NCBI GenBank assembly: GCA_028386065.3
Contig: JAKUCV010003177.1
Coordinates: 300,704-364,703, forward strand
Length of the DNA: 64,000 nucleotides
Reading direction: 5' to 3'
Origin: Turnera subulata
Taxonomy: Eukaryota; Streptophyta; Magnoliopsida; Malpighiales; Passifloraceae
This document shows, one piece after another, positions 63,583 through 64,000 of the stretch. Below the pieces are notes generated by a model that was not told the DNA's origin, did not search any database, and worked only from the letters and a program-made list of their open reading frames with translations. The stretch's first letter is position 1. Each line of letters opens with the position of its first letter. A program made the translations under genes and the position numbers.

Positions 63583-64000
63583 TGAAGCACCCCGACCCGT
63601 ATTTACCGTGACACAGTAAACACGTGCCGAAACTATTCATAATGATAGAACAGACAGTACAACGTGCAAATATTATACAACAGCAACTATCAATACAACT
63701 GTCACCCACACTCGGGGACCATTATTCAATCCAAACACAGTGCTCTCAGCAGCAGCAGATAGTATCAGTAATATACATATCACAGGAAATCAGCAATACA
63801 GCTATATAAGCATTAGAATAGCAGCGGAAGTCTTATGCACATGCATCGGTAGTATGGATCCGGAGTCAGGTGGAGAAGAAAGCAGCAGCCATCGAACGTC
63901 GTACCTGAACTACGGAAGCAACTTAACCTACGGGATGAAACCCCGCAGGCGAGGGGTGAGTCCGAAGTGCTCACCGACCAAGGATAAACAGTGATATGCA
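63583..64000 (-). mobile_element. Probable LTR end in the opposite orientation
   Basis: On the minus strand it contains CATAAGACTTCCGCTGCTAT and ends with TCACGGTAAATACGGGTCGG plus GGTGC. These look like the 3' part of an LTR of the same kind as the preceding fragment, but inverted. It runs off the window end. Assignment rests on general resemblance only. Confidence 0.35.

Overview
This is nuclear DNA of a flowering plant, almost certainly a eudicot. It is AT-rich, and most genes are split by many short GT-AG introns. The encoded proteins match plant families (Aux/IAA, U-box/WD40 LIN, NRT1/PTR, a plant-type bHLH). The intergenic DNA carries plant SINEs, MITEs and LTR debris. I cannot name the species.

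Layout. A minus-strand block of housekeeping and auxin genes occupies the first 22 kb: a METTL5-type 18S rRNA m6A methyltransferase (20-2228), RNA polymerase subunit RPB5 (3344-5559), an IAA27-like auxin repressor (6816-9641), and the mitochondrial NADPH:adrenodoxin/ferredoxin oxidoreductase (17850-22055). A gene desert of about 10.7 kb follows. The plus strand then carries a bHLH68/bHLH133-like factor (32770-35735), a LIN/CERBERUS-type U-box/WD40 E3 ligase (39579-46612), a U2 snRNA gene with its own promoter (47358-47553), and three tandem NPF1-type transporter genes (50029-52363, 53886-56438, 58298-60649). A broken fourth NPF fragment sits at 56472-56717. The last 2 kb is GC-rich repeat DNA, probably LTR-derived.

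I rebuilt the exon structures by hand from reading frames, conserved family sequence and splice sites. Every protein gene closes into one intact frame of normal family length, so all appear functional. The METTL5, RPB5 and MFDR products serve ribosome, transcription and mitochondrial iron-sulfur functions. IAA27 and the bHLH factor are regulators. LIN and the NPF1 clade both have members needed for legume nodulation, which makes their closeness here worth a synteny check.

I found no unknown multi-gene system. The strongest non-routine signals are: a tRNA-related SINE family with copies across the window, one of which appears to have seeded a tandem array beside the U2 gene; two other SINEs with exact target-site duplications; a complete hAT-type MITE with an 8-bp target duplication and pol III-like boxes inside; the duplication record of the NPF array; and a U2 gene with an altered Sm site.
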